Positions 1 to 9,171 of a stretch of 64,000 nt of DNA are shown piece after piece (positions within the stretch are counted from its first letter, which is position 1; every line of letters starts with the position of its first letter). Made by a program: the position numbers and the translations under genes. This stretch comes from Streptomyces niger. Its GTDB lineage: Bacteria > Actinomycetota > Actinomycetes > Streptomycetales > Streptomycetaceae. The DNA lies in contig NZ_JOFQ01000008.1 in the NCBI RefSeq assembly GCF_000718305.1, positions 62,001 to 126,000 on the forward strand, in the 5' to 3' direction. The notes under the pieces were generated by a model, which saw only the letters and a program-made list of their open reading frames with translations, had not been told where the DNA came from and did not search any database.

Positions 1-1
1 A

Positions 2-511
2 GCAGGCGCGGCGGGCGCCCCTTCGGATCGCGAGGTCGCCGGCCTTCAGGGGGCGGGGGCGCGTGCCGAGATCGGGCGGCCGCGGGATGTCGCGTGGGCG
101 CGTGCGGTGGGGACGCTGGCTCGCGGCTTCGCCGTGGCCGCGGACTACGCACACGTACGGGAGGCCCGCCCGCCCTACGGCACGCTCACCGGCTTCCGGG
201 ACGGCCATGAGGTGGCCCCCGTACCGGACGGCGGCTGCGACATCACCGCACACGTCGCCCTGGACGCCTGCGCGGCGGCCGGCGGCACCGGGGCGCTGCT
301 GCTCACCCAACGGGCCGCGCTGCGCGCCCTCGGCGTCGACGGCAGCCGGCCGCCGCTGGCCCTCGCGACCACCGATCCGGCCGCCTACCTGCGGGCCCTC
401 AACGGGGCCGGCGAGGCCGCCGAGCTGACCGACCCGGGCGGCCTGGGCGCCTTCCACTGGCTGGTCCAGCCGGTCGGCGCGGAAGCGGAAGCTGTCAGAC
501 TGTCCCCATGA
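2..511 (+). CDS. MidA-like SAM-dependent methyltransferase, C-terminal part (5' truncated by window)
   Basis: The open frame enters from the left edge and runs to TGA at 509-511. The visible residues, including a [21 protein letters not shown] stretch shortened here to its key elements (aromatic Tyr, RPxGTL, later DITAHVALD), resemble the C-terminal half of MidA/NDUFAF7-type (DUF185) methyltransferases, which assist assembly of respiratory complex I. The neighbouring nuoD2 fits: the stop overlaps its start as ATGA, so the two genes are translationally coupled. GTG at 107 is only an internal codon because coding-type sequence continues upstream in frame. The SAM-binding N-terminal half is outside the window, so substrate cannot be judged. 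Family assignment is by eye. Confidence 0.75.
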   Translation, partial: AGAAGAPSDREVAGLQGAGARAEIGRPRDVAWARAVGTLARGFAVAADYAHVREARPPYGTLTGFRDGHEVAPVPDGGCDITAHVALDACAAAGGTGALLLTQRAALRALGVDGSRPPLALATTDPAAYLRALNGAGEAAELTDPGGLGAFHWLVQPVGAEAEAVRLSP

Positions 512-1650
512 CGGAGACGATGGTCGGCATTGGCGGTGCGGCGGAGAGCACGGACATGGTGCTCAACATCGGGCCCCAGCACCCCTCCACGCACGGAGTG
601 CTGCGGCTGCGCCTGGTACTGGACGGCGAGCGCATCAGCCATGCCGAACCGGTGATCGGTTACATGCACCGGGGCGCGGAGAAGCTCTTCGAGGCGCGCG
701 ACTACCGCCAGATCATCGTGCTCGCCAACCGCCACGACTGGCTGTCGGCGTTCTCCAACGAGCTCGGCGTCGTGATGGCCGTCGAACGGATGCTCGGCAT
801 GGAGGTTCCCGAGCGGGCCGTCTGGACGCGCACGCTGCTCGCCGAGCTGAACCGCGTGCTCAACCACCTGATGTTCCTCGGCTCCTACCCCCTGGAGCTG
901 GGCGGGATCACCCCGGTCTTCCACGCCTTCCGCGAGCGCGAAGAGCTGCAGAACGTCATGGAGGAGATCTCCGGCGGCCGGATGCACTACATGTTCAACC
1001 GCGTCGGCGGCCTCAAGGAGGACCTGCCCGCCGGCTGGCTCGGCCGCGCCCGGGACGCGGTGGCCGCGGTCCGCTCCCGTATGGACGTCTTCGACCGCCT
1101 CGTCCTGGGCAACGAGATCTTCCGCGGCCGGACCCGCGGCGTCGGCGTGCTGACCCCGGAGGCGGTGCACTCGTACGGCGTCTCCGGGCCCATCGGCCGC
1201 GCCTCGGGCGTCGACTTCGACCTGCGCCGCGACGAGCCCTACCTGGCCTACGGGGACCTGCAGGACACGCTCAAGGTCGTCACCCGCTCCGAGGGCGACT
1301 GCCTGGCCCGCTTCGAGGTGCTGCTGGAGCAGACGCACAACGCGCTGGACCTGGCCGACGCGTGCCTGGACCGGGTGGCCGAGCTGCCCCCGGGGCCGAT
1401 CAACCAGCGGCTCCCGAAGGTGCTCAAGGCCCCCGAGGGCGCGACCTACGCCTGGACGGAGAACCCGCTCGGCATCAACGGCTACTACCTCGTCTCCAAG
1501 GGCGAGAAGACGCCGTACCGCCTCAAGCTGCGCTCGGCCTCGTTCAACAACATCCAGGCGCTGACGGAGCTGCTGCCCGGCACCCTGGTCGCCGACATGG
1601 TCGCGATCCTGGGGTCGCTGTTCTTCGTGGTCGGCGACATCGACAAGTGA
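508..1650 (+). CDS. nuoD2: NADH-quinone oxidoreductase subunit D, second copy (NuoD2)
   Basis: A 380-residue protein with the hallmark N-terminal motif [11 protein letters not shown] (about residues 21-31), followed by the [12 protein letters not shown] region and the C-terminal half that in complex I lines the quinone site. NuoD is a 49-kDa-type peripheral-arm subunit of respiratory NADH dehydrogenase at the membrane. Here it stands outside a full nuo operon, following only a MidA-like methyltransferase, as in the solitary nuoD2 loci known from Streptomyces; the main nuo operon must be elsewhere. The ATG at 508 overlaps the upstream stop (ATGA). Length is slightly below the 400-440 residues of canonical NuoD, consistent with a stand-alone paralogue. 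Whether it joins complex I or a different hydrogenase-like module cannot be told. Confidence 0.92.
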   Translation: MTETMVGIGGAAESTDMVLNIGPQHPSTHGVLRLRLVLDGERISHAEPVIGYMHRGAEKLFEARDYRQIIVLANRHDWLSAFSNELGVVMAVERMLGMEVPERAVWTRTLLAELNRVLNHLMFLGSYPLELGGITPVFHAFREREELQNVMEEISGGRMHYMFNRVGGLKEDLPAGWLGRARDAVAAVRSRMDVFDRLVLGNEIFRGRTRGVGVLTPEAVHSYGVSGPIGRASGVDFDLRRDEPYLAYGDLQDTLKVVTRSEGDCLARFEVLLEQTHNALDLADACLDRVAELPPGPINQRLPKVLKAPEGATYAWTENPLGINGYYLVSKGEKTPYRLKLRSASFNNIQALTELLPGTLVADMVAILGSLFFVVGDIDK

Positions 1651-1759
1651 GGCGCGGCCTCGGCCACAGGTCACGCCCGGGCCTCTTGTGACGCCCGGGG
1701 CACGGCCCGCTGTACGCGGAGTGTCGCCCGGACCAACACCAACAGGAACATCCACAGGG

Positions 1760-1768
1760 TGTGGATAA
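1760..1768 (+). promoter_or_regulatory. DnaA-box-like 9-mer
   Basis: TGTGGATAA (complement of TTATCCACA) in the nuoD2 downstream gap, with an inverted ATCCAC half 10 bp before. Isolated, so weak evidence. Confidence 0.25.
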
Positions 1769-1822
1769 CTTTTCGCCCACCCACCTGCCAGTGGCCCGAC
1801 GCGGTCTCGGAACGCACAAGAA

Positions 1823-1853
1823 CGCCCGCGCCGGTCGGTGACCGGCGCGGGCG
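1823..1853. terminator. Bidirectional hairpin between convergent genes
   Basis: A perfect 13-bp GC-rich stem (CGCCCGCGCCGGT with its complement) around a 5-nt loop sits between the convergent ends of nuoD2 and the membrane protein gene that ends at 1885. It can terminate both transcripts. Confidence 0.75.
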
Positions 1854-1884
1854 CTTCGTTCGTACGGCCTGTGGCTGCTGCCGC

Positions 1885-3267
1885 TTACTGAGCAGCAGCG
1901 CTGCGCAGCTCCGCGACGTCGAACTGCTCCGTCTCGTCGTGCGCGGTCAGATCGATGACCTCACCGGCGGCACGCTCGCCGGCCCCGGAGCCGACGTCGG
2001 CATCGGCATCGGCATCGGTCTTGGATTCGGCCGTGGGTTCGGTCTTGGGTTCGGCCGTGGGTTCCGTCTTGGGGTCGGCCTTCGCCCCCGCTTCGGTCGC
2101 GGGTCCGGCGTCGGTCCCGGCGGCCTCCTGAGCGGCCGTCGCGGCACCCTCGTGCGGCTGAGCGGCCCGCGGAGCGGCCGCGGCGCGGGCCGACTGCTCG
2201 GCCACCGCCTCGTCGCCCACCACGTCCGCCAGGTCCTCCTCCAGCGGCGCCGCCGGGGCCTCCTTCGGCACGGCGACCGCGCCCGAGGCGGAGACCGTGT
2301 CCGTACCGCCGGTCGCCCGGGAGGCGGTGCCCGTACCGAAGAAGTCGAAGCCGCCGGTCGCCCGCGACGCGGGCCGGTGCTGCGGGGTGAACGGCGCGAC
2401 CGCCGCGGCCGGCACCGGACGCAGCGTGGGCGCGCCCGCGGCGACCGCACGGACCTGCTCGGCGGCCCTGGCCTGCTCGGCAGCGCGCTGCCGCTCCGCA
2501 CGCTCCCGCTCCGCACGGCGGGCGGCGTCCAGACGGGCGGCCTCCTGCCGTACGGCGCTCTCCCGCAGCCGCAGCAGCGCCTCGTCCGCCCGGCGGAAGT
2601 CGGTGGCGGTGGGAGCCGGGGCGGGAGCCGCATGGGCGGGGCCACGGCCCGCAGCGGCCGTGCGGGTGGTGCGGGCCGCGGCCCGCGGCGCACCGGGGGC
2701 GATGCCGGCCGCGACCGTACCGTCGGCGACGGGGGCGACCGCCGCGGGCGCGACGGCCGTCAGGCCCGGCACCGGCACGGCGCCGCCCGCGGTCAGCTCA
2801 CGGGCCGGCACCGCGGCATCGATCGCGAGCCGGCGGCGGCCCTCCAGGGCGCTGGCCCGCTCGGTCTCGGCCGTGGCGTACCGGCGCAGCAGTGCGGCGT
2901 GCTCGTTGCGCAGCCGGGCCAGCTCCGCGCGCTTGGCGCGCAGCTTCGTCTCCAGAGCGGTCCGGATCTCCCGGCCCTCCTCGACGTCCGTCTCCAGTTC
3001 GGCTATGCGCTCCTCGGTCCTCCACTCGTCGCGCACCCGGGCGCGCGTGAGGTCGGCGACCCGCTTGCCCGCCGTACGGTCCCAACGGCGGGCCAGCACG
3101 GCGCCGCCGACCGCGGCCAGAGCCGAGGCGGCGACCAGGATCCGGAGCACGAGCGCATCGCCGACCAGCCAGGCACCGGCGGCGCAGGCAATTGACGCAC
3201 CGGCGACCGTCGCAGGGGGAAGAAGCCTGTGCAGGGGTGGGGAATGGCGGTGGCGTCCTCGTGGCAT
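1885..3267 (-). CDS. Membrane-anchored coiled-coil protein, unknown function
   Basis: About 460 residues. The N-terminus has two hydrophobic segments (about residues 15-60, rich in Ala/Leu/Val), followed by a charged Glu/Arg/Lys-rich helix (about 70-150) that reads as a coiled coil, and then a long Ala/Pro/Thr-rich, probably disordered region. The C-terminal quarter has an imperfect TEPK/PTAE repeat and a run of Asp-Ala pairs (DADADAD). I chose the internal ATG at 3267 (MPRGRHRH) over an upstream start because codons before it look untranslated. I do not recognise a known domain. The layout, with a small membrane anchor, a coiled coil and a disordered cytoplasmic tail, is common among actinomycete envelope or division accessory proteins, but that is only a resemblance. 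Confidence 0.75.
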   Translation of the reverse strand: MPRGRHRHSPPLHRLLPPATVAGASIACAAGAWLVGDALVLRILVAASALAAVGGAVLARRWDRTAGKRVADLTRARVRDEWRTEERIAELETDVEEGREIRTALETKLRAKRAELARLRNEHAALLRRYATAETERASALEGRRRLAIDAAVPARELTAGGAVPVPGLTAVAPAAVAPVADGTVAAGIAPGAPRAAARTTRTAAAGRGPAHAAPAPAPTATDFRRADEALLRLRESAVRQEAARLDAARRAERERAERQRAAEQARAAEQVRAVAAGAPTLRPVPAAAVAPFTPQHRPASRATGGFDFFGTGTASRATGGTDTVSASGAVAVPKEAPAAPLEEDLADVVGDEAVAEQSARAAAAPRAAQPHEGAATAAQEAAGTDAGPATEAGAKADPKTEPTAEPKTEPTAESKTDADADADVGSGAGERAAGEVIDLTAHDETEQFDVAELRSAAAQ

Positions 3268-3331
3268 GGCCTGAAATTTACCGTGCGTGCGAGGCCGATG
3301 GGGCCCCACCCGCCAATCCGTTTCCCGCTGG

Positions 3332-4294
3332 TTACTTCTTGAGCAGGTCCTTCTCCTTCAGATAGGCCTCGGCGACATCCGCCGGCTTGCGCCGGTCGGC
3401 ATCGACCTGACGGTTCAGCTCGATCAAGTCCTTGGTGGTGAGCACCTTCGTGAGCTTGCCGAGCGCACTCGCGATCGCGCTGTCGCCGGCGCTCTCGGCA
3501 TTCACCACCGGCAGCACATTCTCGGCGTTCTGCAGGTGCTTGTCGTCCTTGAGCAGCACCAATCCGAAGTCGCCGAGCGTGGCGTCCGTGGTGGTCGTCA
3601 GCACGAGCTGGTCCGTGCCGTCCTTGACGGCCTGCTTGGCCGGCACCGAGCCCACGCCCTTGGGGTCGATGCCCGTGACGTCTATGCCGTACGTCTTCTT
3701 CAGGCCCGGCAGGCAGTACGGCCGGGTCTCGCACTCCTCGCCCGCCGCGAGCTTCACCTTCTCCCCCGACCTGCCGAGGTCGGAGAGGGTCTTCAGCTTG
3801 TGCTGCGCGGCGAATTTTTTGCTGACCGCGAAGGCGTTCTGGTCCGTCGCGGAGCCGTGCGGGAGAACCTTCAGTCCGCGCGGCTCGGCGAGCTTCTTCA
3901 GCGCCGTGACCGTCTCGTCCGGGTCGTTGGACGCGACGGACTTCGCCTTGGCGCCGTTCGCCTTGGCGTTGAGGAAATCGGCGAGCGTGGAGGCGTATTC
4001 CGGAACGACATCGATCTGGCCCTTCTCCAGGGCCGGTTCGTACAGCTCGCGATTCTTCAGCGTCTGTACGGACGCCTTGTAACCCGCATTGGAAATGATC
4101 TTGGAATAGAGCTCGGCGAGCACCTGCGACTCGGTGAATCCGGCGGAACCGACGACGATCGTGCCCTTCCCGCCCTCGTCCTTGCCGCCCTTTTCCTCCA
4201 GGCTCTGGCCGCCGCACGCGGAGAGCCCCGCGGCCAGCGCCAGCACCGTCCCCGCGACGAGGGCCGTCCGCGCGGTACGCGACGTGCTGTTCAT
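3332..4294 (-). CDS. Glycine betaine/choline-type ABC transporter substrate-binding lipoprotein
   Basis: 320 residues with a lipoprotein signal: a basic start, a hydrophobic stretch and a lipobox (LSAC) with Cys near residue 27. The mature part opens with TIVVGSAGFTESQVLAELY, the usual start of OpuAC/ProX/OsmF-type quaternary-amine binding proteins, and is of typical length for the family. It lies downstream of two permease genes on the same strand, so it supplies the extracytoplasmic receptor of a compatible-solute importer. ATG at 4294 was preferred; an ATG 12 nt upstream (4306) in frame is an alternative, and neither has a strong ribosome binding site. The exact ligand (betaine, choline, proline or ergothioneine-like compounds) cannot be assigned from sequence alone. 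Confidence 0.9.
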   Translation of the reverse strand: MNSTSRTARTALVAGTVLALAAGLSACGGQSLEEKGGKDEGGKGTIVVGSAGFTESQVLAELYSKIISNAGYKASVQTLKNRELYEPALEKGQIDVVPEYASTLADFLNAKANGAKAKSVASNDPDETVTALKKLAEPRGLKVLPHGSATDQNAFAVSKKFAAQHKLKTLSDLGRSGEKVKLAAGEECETRPYCLPGLKKTYGIDVTGIDPKGVGSVPAKQAVKDGTDQLVLTTTTDATLGDFGLVLLKDDKHLQNAENVLPVVNAESAGDSAIASALGKLTKVLTTKDLIELNRQVDADRRKPADVAEAYLKEKDLLKK

Positions 4295-4431
4295 CGGTTT
4301 CACCATCCAGTCGTTGAGGCGGTCCGCCGGCCGTCCGCCGGTCCGTTCGTTGGGATCGAGCAGTGGAGTACACCAGAGGGACGGCCGGAACGGCAGTGCC
4401 CGGCACCCACGCGGCCGTGCCCGGCGCCCGC

Positions 4432-5157
4432 TCAGGCGGCCGCCGTCTCCTTGCGAGGCGCCCGTATGCCGCGGCGGCCCGTCCGCGCCGGCCGCTTGCC
4501 GCGCATCGGGTCGCACAGCCGCTCCACCGCCACCAGCACCGCCTCGACGAGCAGCGCCAGCCCGGCGACCAGCACCGCGCCGGCCACCACCTGCGGCGTG
4601 TCGTAATTGCCGAAGCCCGCCGTGATGATCCGGCCAAGGCCTCCGCCACCTGCCAGCGCGGCCAGCGTCACCGTCGCCACGACCTGCACCGACGCCGACC
4701 GCAGCCCCGTCATGATCAACGGGTACGCGAGCGGCAGCTCCACCCGGATCAGCAACTGCCGGCCGGACATGCCCATACCGCGGGCCGCCTCCACCACATC
4801 GCGGTCCGCCTCGCGCATGCCCACGTAGGCATTGGTCAGCAGCGGGGGTACCGCGAAGAGCACCAGCGCCACGATCGTCGGCCAGTCCCCCGCCTTGCCC
4901 AGCGGACTGAGCGTCAGCAGCACCAGCACCGCGTACGTCGGCACCGCGCGGCCGACATTGGCGAGGTTGAGGGCCAGCGCCCCGCCCTTGCCGAGATGGC
5001 CCAAGTACAGCGCCACCGGCAGTGCGAGCAAGCAGGAGATGGCCAGGCACACCACGCTCAGCTGCACGTGCTGTCCGAGGCGGTGCCAGACGCCGCTCTC
5101 ACCGGCCCAGTTGGCCGCGGAGCCGAGCCAGTCCCACGCACCCGTGATCGCATCCAT
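4432..5157 (-). CDS. Betaine/choline-type ABC transporter permease (OpuBB/OpuCD class)
   Basis: 241 residues, about six hydrophobic segments, and the permease EAA-type loop (VVEAARGMGMSGRQLLIRVELP, about residues 120-141) that docks to the ATPase. The downstream GGGGLGRIITAGF element is typical of quaternary-amine transporter permeases. It starts 3 nt after the stop of the upstream permease gene, so the two are surely cotranscribed, and it precedes the lipoprotein gene with a 137-nt gap. The C-terminal 30 residues are basic and cytoplasmic. Confidence 0.9.
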   Translation of the reverse strand: MDAITGAWDWLGSAANWAGESGVWHRLGQHVQLSVVCLAISCLLALPVALYLGHLGKGGALALNLANVGRAVPTYAVLVLLTLSPLGKAGDWPTIVALVLFAVPPLLTNAYVGMREADRDVVEAARGMGMSGRQLLIRVELPLAYPLIMTGLRSASVQVVATVTLAALAGGGGLGRIITAGFGNYDTPQVVAGAVLVAGLALLVEAVLVAVERLCDPMRGKRPARTGRRGIRAPRKETAAA

Positions 5158-5160
5158 GGC

Positions 5161-6018
5161 TCAGGCCACCGCCTTCCGCTCGCGCCCGAGTCCCCGCGTC
5201 CGTCCGGCCCCCGGACGTCCGCCGCCCGTGCCGCCCTTACCGTCCCTGCCGCCCGTGCCTTCCTCGTCTTTGCCCCCGGCTCCCGCGCCGCCGGTCCCCG
5301 CCCGGCCGGCCCGGGTCCAGGGCGTCAACGCCCGCTGGACCCCCACCAGCAGCAGGTCGGCGATCAGCGCGAGCAACACGCACAGCACCGAGGCGGTCAG
5401 CACCTCCGCCTTGAAGAAGCCCTGCATCCCGCTGTCGATGAGATTGCCCAGGCCGCCGAAGCCGACGACCGCGCCGATCGTCGTCATCGCCACCGTCGAG
5501 ACCGTGGCGATCCGCAGTCCGGCCATCAGGGCGGGCAGCGCCAACGGCAGTTCGACCTGGAAGAGCAGCCGCAGCGGGCCGTACCCCATCCCGCGGGCCG
5601 CCTCGCGCACCTCCTCCGGAACCGCCTGCAGCCCCGCGAGGATGTTGCGCACCAGGATCGTCAGCGAATAGAGCACCAGGCCCGTCACGACCACCGCGGC
5701 CGAGACCCCGAACAGCGGAGTCAGCAGCGCGAACATGGCCAGCGACGGGACCGTGTACAGAATCGTCGTCAGGCCGAGCACCGGGCCGGCCGCCCCGCGC
5801 CGCTGCCGGGCGAGCAGGGCCAGCGGGAAGGCGATCAGCAGTCCGATGGCCACCGAGGCGACGGTGATCCAGACGTGCTGGACGGTGGCGTCCAGCAACT
5901 CCTGGCCACGGCTGCGCACATACTCGCCGCAGATCCAGTCGTTGGCCTGCAGGCAGTTCCGCGGGCCCGCTGCCTGGATCATGGCCGTATTCGGGTACGT
6001 ACTCAAGAGCGTGCTCAC
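5161..6018 (-). CDS. Betaine/choline-type ABC transporter permease (OpuBD/OpuCB class)
   Basis: 285 residues with about six membrane segments and the EAA loop EVREAARGMGYGPLRLL, followed by GFGGLGNLIDSGMQGF. It is homologous to, but clearly distinct from, the next permease, so the channel is probably a heterodimer. The C-terminus beyond about residue 245 is a Gly/Arg-rich low-complexity tail (GTGGAGAGG, GGTGGG) that is not part of the transporter fold. First gene of the minus-strand transporter unit; the ATPase partner is divergent from a shared 147-nt promoter region. Confidence 0.9.
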   Translation of the reverse strand: MSTLLSTYPNTAMIQAAGPRNCLQANDWICGEYVRSRGQELLDATVQHVWITVASVAIGLLIAFPLALLARQRRGAAGPVLGLTTILYTVPSLAMFALLTPLFGVSAAVVVTGLVLYSLTILVRNILAGLQAVPEEVREAARGMGYGPLRLLFQVELPLALPALMAGLRIATVSTVAMTTIGAVVGFGGLGNLIDSGMQGFFKAEVLTASVLCVLLALIADLLLVGVQRALTPWTRAGRAGTGGAGAGGKDEEGTGGRDGKGGTGGGRPGAGRTRGLGRERKAVA

Positions 6019-6165
6019 GCCACGTCACCTCCCCCGTCCGCTCACTCACAAATCCGGTGACTGTCTGCGACCCTATCCCCCGCCACTGACAATCGGCCCG
6101 GACCGCCATCCACTCGCAACATCCCGTTCATCCCGCCCCGGGCGGGCCGACGACAATGGGGAAGC

Positions 6166-7329
6166 ATGATCCGTTTCGAGCACGTCACCAAGCGCTATGC
6201 GGACGGCACCACCGCCGTCGACGACCTCTCCTTCGAGGTCGCGGAGGGCGAGCTCGTCACGCTCGTCGGCCCGTCCGGCTGCGGCAAGACCACGACCATG
6301 AAGATGGTCAACCGGCTCATCGAGCCCACCGAAGGCCGCATCTTCCTGAACGGCGACGACATCGCCACCGTCGACCCGGTCGAGCTGCGCCGCCGCATCG
6401 GTTACGTGATCCAGCAGATCGGTCTGTTCCCGCACAAGACCGTGCTCGACAACACCGCCACGGTGCCGCACCTGCTCGGCCGGCCCCGCAAGGAGGCCCG
6501 CGCCCGAGCCGCGGAACTGCTGGACCTGGTGGGCCTGGACCCGTCGGTGTACGGCTCGCGCTACCCCGAACAGCTCTCCGGTGGCCAGCGCCAGCGCGTC
6601 GGCGTGGCCCGCGCGCTCGCCGCCGACCCGCCCGTCCTCCTCATGGACGAGCCCTTCGGCGCCGTGGACCCGGTCGTCCGCGAGCACCTGCAGACGGAGT
6701 TCCTGCGCCTGCAGTCCTCGCTCCACAAGACGGTCCTCTTCGTGACGCACGACATCGAGGAGGCCGTGCGGCTCGGGGACCGCATCGCCGTCTACGGCTC
6801 CGGACGCATCGAACAGTTCGACACTCCGGCGACGGTGCTGGGCGCGCCGGCGACGCCGTACGTAGCGGAGTTCGTGGGCGCCGACCGCGGCTTGAAGCGG
6901 CTGTCGGTCACGCCGATCGAGACCGGGGACCTGGAACAGCCGCCGGTGCTCCACCTCGACGACCCCGTAGGGCGCGCGCTGGCCGGGATGGCGGCGGACG
7001 GCGCGCGCTGGGCGGTCGTCCTGGACAGCGAGGACCGGCTGCACGGCTGGGTCGCCGCCGACGCCCTCGGACAGGCGGCGGAGGACGGGACGGTCCGCGA
7101 GCACGCCCGGCGCATGGAGGCCTGGCTGCCGGTCGGCGCGCCGCTGAAGCAGGCGTTCAGCACGATGCTGCAGCACGACGCGGGCTGGATCGCGGTCCTG
7201 GACGGCGACCGCTTCCTCGGCGTCCTCACCCCGGGCCGGCTGCACGAGGCGCTGCGCCGCTCGACCACGGCGGACGCGGCGAACATCTCCCGCGCCGACG
7301 TGGAGCTCCAGACGGTCCTGGACGCCTGA
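6166..7329 (+). CDS. Betaine/choline-type ABC transporter ATP-binding protein with CBS domains
   Basis: 387 residues. Walker A GPSGCGKTT at 35-43, signature LSGGQ at 136-140, Walker B VLLMDEP at about 157-163, and a C-terminal pair of CBS-like segments (about 255-375). CBS domains in OpuA/ProV-type ATPases sense ionic strength, which makes this a probable osmotically gated importer ATPase. It is transcribed divergently from the two permease genes and the receptor gene, an arrangement that still allows coordinated expression from the 6019-6165 interval. Confidence 0.92.
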   Translation: MIRFEHVTKRYADGTTAVDDLSFEVAEGELVTLVGPSGCGKTTTMKMVNRLIEPTEGRIFLNGDDIATVDPVELRRRIGYVIQQIGLFPHKTVLDNTATVPHLLGRPRKEARARAAELLDLVGLDPSVYGSRYPEQLSGGQRQRVGVARALAADPPVLLMDEPFGAVDPVVREHLQTEFLRLQSSLHKTVLFVTHDIEEAVRLGDRIAVYGSGRIEQFDTPATVLGAPATPYVAEFVGADRGLKRLSVTPIETGDLEQPPVLHLDDPVGRALAGMAADGARWAVVLDSEDRLHGWVAADALGQAAEDGTVREHARRMEAWLPVGAPLKQAFSTMLQHDAGWIAVLDGDRFLGVLTPGRLHEALRRSTTADAANISRADVELQTVLDA

Positions 7330-7554
7330 CGCACCACGGACGGGGCGGACGGGGCGCGAGGGGCGAACGGGGCACACGGAGCAGGCGGGGCGCTCGCGGC
7401 ACGCGGGGCACGCGGGGGGCTGCGCTTACAGGTGCAGCTCCAGGCTCCCCCACCTCGGGGGTTACCCAGGGGTGACCACCGGCGAACTCGCGCCGAGCCG
7501 ACTGCGCTCGAAAGGGTGGCGCGGCCGGCACCGCCCGCGCCGGCCGAGACCGCC

Positions 7555-7640
7555 CGCAGGGCCTACGCCGCCGCCCCGCAGGGCCCTACGCCGCCGCACG
7601 CAGGGCCTACGCCACCGTGAGGTCTACGCCGCCGCCGCGC
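7555..7640. repeat. About 22-bp tandem repeat copying the 3' end of the DUF3180 gene
   Basis: Three further imperfect copies of a unit with core CTACGCCGCCGC preceded by CGCAGGGC (starting near 7555, 7577 and 7600) follow the true gene end at 7624-7640. Read on the minus strand each unit contains the terminal alanine codons and TAG stop of the neighbouring gene. It looks like slippage duplication of a gene end. Confidence 0.6.
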
Positions 7641-8106
7641 CCGCCTCGTCGTCATCGTCCGGGAGCTTGCAGACGCGCTCCAGGAAGACCGCGGCCGCGA
7701 CCACCGCGATGCCCGCCAGTACCGACAGGCCGGCGTACACCGTCTCGTCGGTCCGGCCCAGGCCCGCCGAGCCCGAGGTCAGCAGGAAGACCGCGACGCC
7801 GCCGTACAGCCCGCTCACGAGCGCGGCGACCAGCGCGCTCGCCTGGCCGAACAGCACGGCTCTGGCCGCCATCATCGGCTCGACGCCCTTGGCGCCCGGC
7901 ACCCGGTCCCGCTGAGCCTTCAGGCGGCTGCGCAGCGACAGGGCCGTCGCGGCCAGCACCGCGGCGATCAGCGCCAGCACGATCGGCGCCGCCAGCGGCA
8001 CGCTGGGCAGGCTGCCGAGCGCGTCCCACAAACGGGCGCCGGCCCACGCCAGCACGCCCGCCACCACGAACAGCCCGACCAGCACCTTGATCCGTAGCTG
8101 CTTCAC
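7624..8106 (-). CDS. DUF3180 family membrane protein
   Basis: 160 residues with four hydrophobic segments (about 5-27, 38-60, 85-110, 120-145), a short basic loop between the second and third, and an acidic tail DDDDEAGAAAA. This matches the DUF3180 proteins that follow folK in actinomycete folate clusters. Function is unknown. It is the last gene of the folate group here, separated from folK by about 115 nt. Confidence 0.85.
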   Translation of the reverse strand: MKQLRIKVLVGLFVVAGVLAWAGARLWDALGSLPSVPLAAPIVLALIAAVLAATALSLRSRLKAQRDRVPGAKGVEPMMAARAVLFGQASALVAALVSGLYGGVAVFLLTSGSAGLGRTDETVYAGLSVLAGIAVVAAAVFLERVCKLPDDDDEAGAAAA

Positions 8107-8221
8107 CGAGCTTTTCGCCCCTCACACCGTCCTGGCCGCACGCGCCGCTCCGGGCGCGGCGGCCATCCTGTCCACCGGACCATCATCCCTCACGGGCCCT
8201 CGCGGGCCGTCAGGACAACGA

Positions 8222-8815
8222 TCACTCGGGCAGCCGCAGTTCCAGGTCGGCGCGGGCCGCGACGCCGTCCCGGCCGAGCGCGTCCAGCAGCTCGGCCACC
8301 GGGCCGTGCCCGGGCACCTTGGCCTCGGGGTCGATGTCGTGCCACGGCACGAGGACGAAGGCACGCTCGTGGGCGCGCGGGTGCGGGAGGGTGAGCACCG
8401 GGTCCTGGGAGACGACGTCCTGGTACGCGACGATGTCCACGTCGATGGTGCGCGGGCCCCAGCGCTCGTCCCGCACCCGCTCGAAGGCCTCCTCGATCGC
8501 GTGGCCGCGCTCCAGGAGCGAGTCCGGGGGCAGCGTCGTCTTCACGATCACCACGGCGTTGAAGTACGTCGGCTGGGTGCCCGGGTCGACGCCCCACGGC
8601 TCGGTCTCGTACACCGGCGAAACGGCTTTCACCCGCACGCCCGGGGTGTCCTCCAGGGCGTCGACGGCGCCCTGCAGCGTCTCCAGGCGGTTGCCGAGGT
8701 TGCTCCCGAGGGAGATCACGGCGCGCTTGGGGTTGGTGAGCGTCACGTCCGCCGCGTCGACCTGCTCCACCACGGAAGCGGGCACCGGCTGTACGGTCGG
8801 GTCACTGCTGGTCAT
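8222..8815 (-). CDS. folK: 2-amino-4-hydroxy-6-hydroxymethyldihydropteridine diphosphokinase
   Basis: 197 residues. The motifs ISLGSNLGNR (about 33-42), the PVYETEPWG segment and RWGPRTIDVDIV (about 140-151) are those of HPPK, which pyrophosphorylates the pterin alcohol using ATP before condensation with p-aminobenzoate. The N-terminal ~30 residues are an extension often seen in actinomycetes. The ATG overlaps the folB stop as ATGA, so translation is coupled. Cytoplasmic. Confidence 0.95.
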   Translation of the reverse strand: MTSSDPTVQPVPASVVEQVDAADVTLTNPKRAVISLGSNLGNRLETLQGAVDALEDTPGVRVKAVSPVYETEPWGVDPGTQPTYFNAVVIVKTTLPPDSLLERGHAIEEAFERVRDERWGPRTIDVDIVAYQDVVSQDPVLTLPHPRAHERAFVLVPWHDIDPEAKVPGHGPVAELLDALGRDGVAARADLELRLPE

Positions 8816-9171
8816 ACTCGGCTCCGGGTGATGGTGATGGTCACGTCGTCAAAGGGGACCGTGATCGGGGCGTCGGGCTTGTGGACGACGACCTCGACCT
8901 CCTCCACCCCCTGGTGCTTCAGGCACTGTGCGGCGATCCGCTCCGCGAGCGTCTCGATGAGGTCGACGGGCTCGCCCTCGACGATCGCCACGACCTCCTC
9001 CGCCACGATTCCGTAGTGCACGGTCTTCGCGAGGTCGTCGGTCGCCGCCGCGGGACGGGTGTCCAGGCCGAGCACCAGGTCCACGACGAACGCCTGGCCC
9101 GCCTCGCGTTCCTGGGCGAACACCCCGTGGTGCCCCCGGGCCTTCAGCCCACGCAGCGCGACACGGTCCAC
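8812..9171 (-). CDS. folB: Dihydroneopterin aldolase
   Basis: 119 residues beginning VDRVALRGLKARGHHGVF, the conserved opening of DHNA aldolase, with later KTVHYGIVAEEV and VEVVVHKPDAPI. It converts dihydroneopterin to the pterin alcohol used by FolK. I chose GTG at 9171 rather than longer upstream starts because it gives family length and has a good ribosome binding site (GGGAG about 8 nt before). Overlaps folK by 4 nt. Confidence 0.95.
   Translation of the reverse strand: MDRVALRGLKARGHHGVFAQEREAGQAFVVDLVLGLDTRPAAATDDLAKTVHYGIVAEEVVAIVEGEPVDLIETLAERIAAQCLKHQGVEEVEVVVHKPDAPITVPFDDVTITITRSRV

Noticed and set aside
1760..1768. Replication origin
   Set aside because: A single DnaA box without the cluster of boxes or dnaA/dnaN context.
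2000..2100. Tandem repeat array in noncoding DNA
   Set aside because: It is the coding DNA of the TEPK/PTAE repeat of the membrane protein.
3003..4649. Long minus-strand open frame across the betaine-type receptor gene
   Set aside because: It is a GC-skewed shadow of the receptor and permease genes; its translation is Arg/Gly-rich without domain character.
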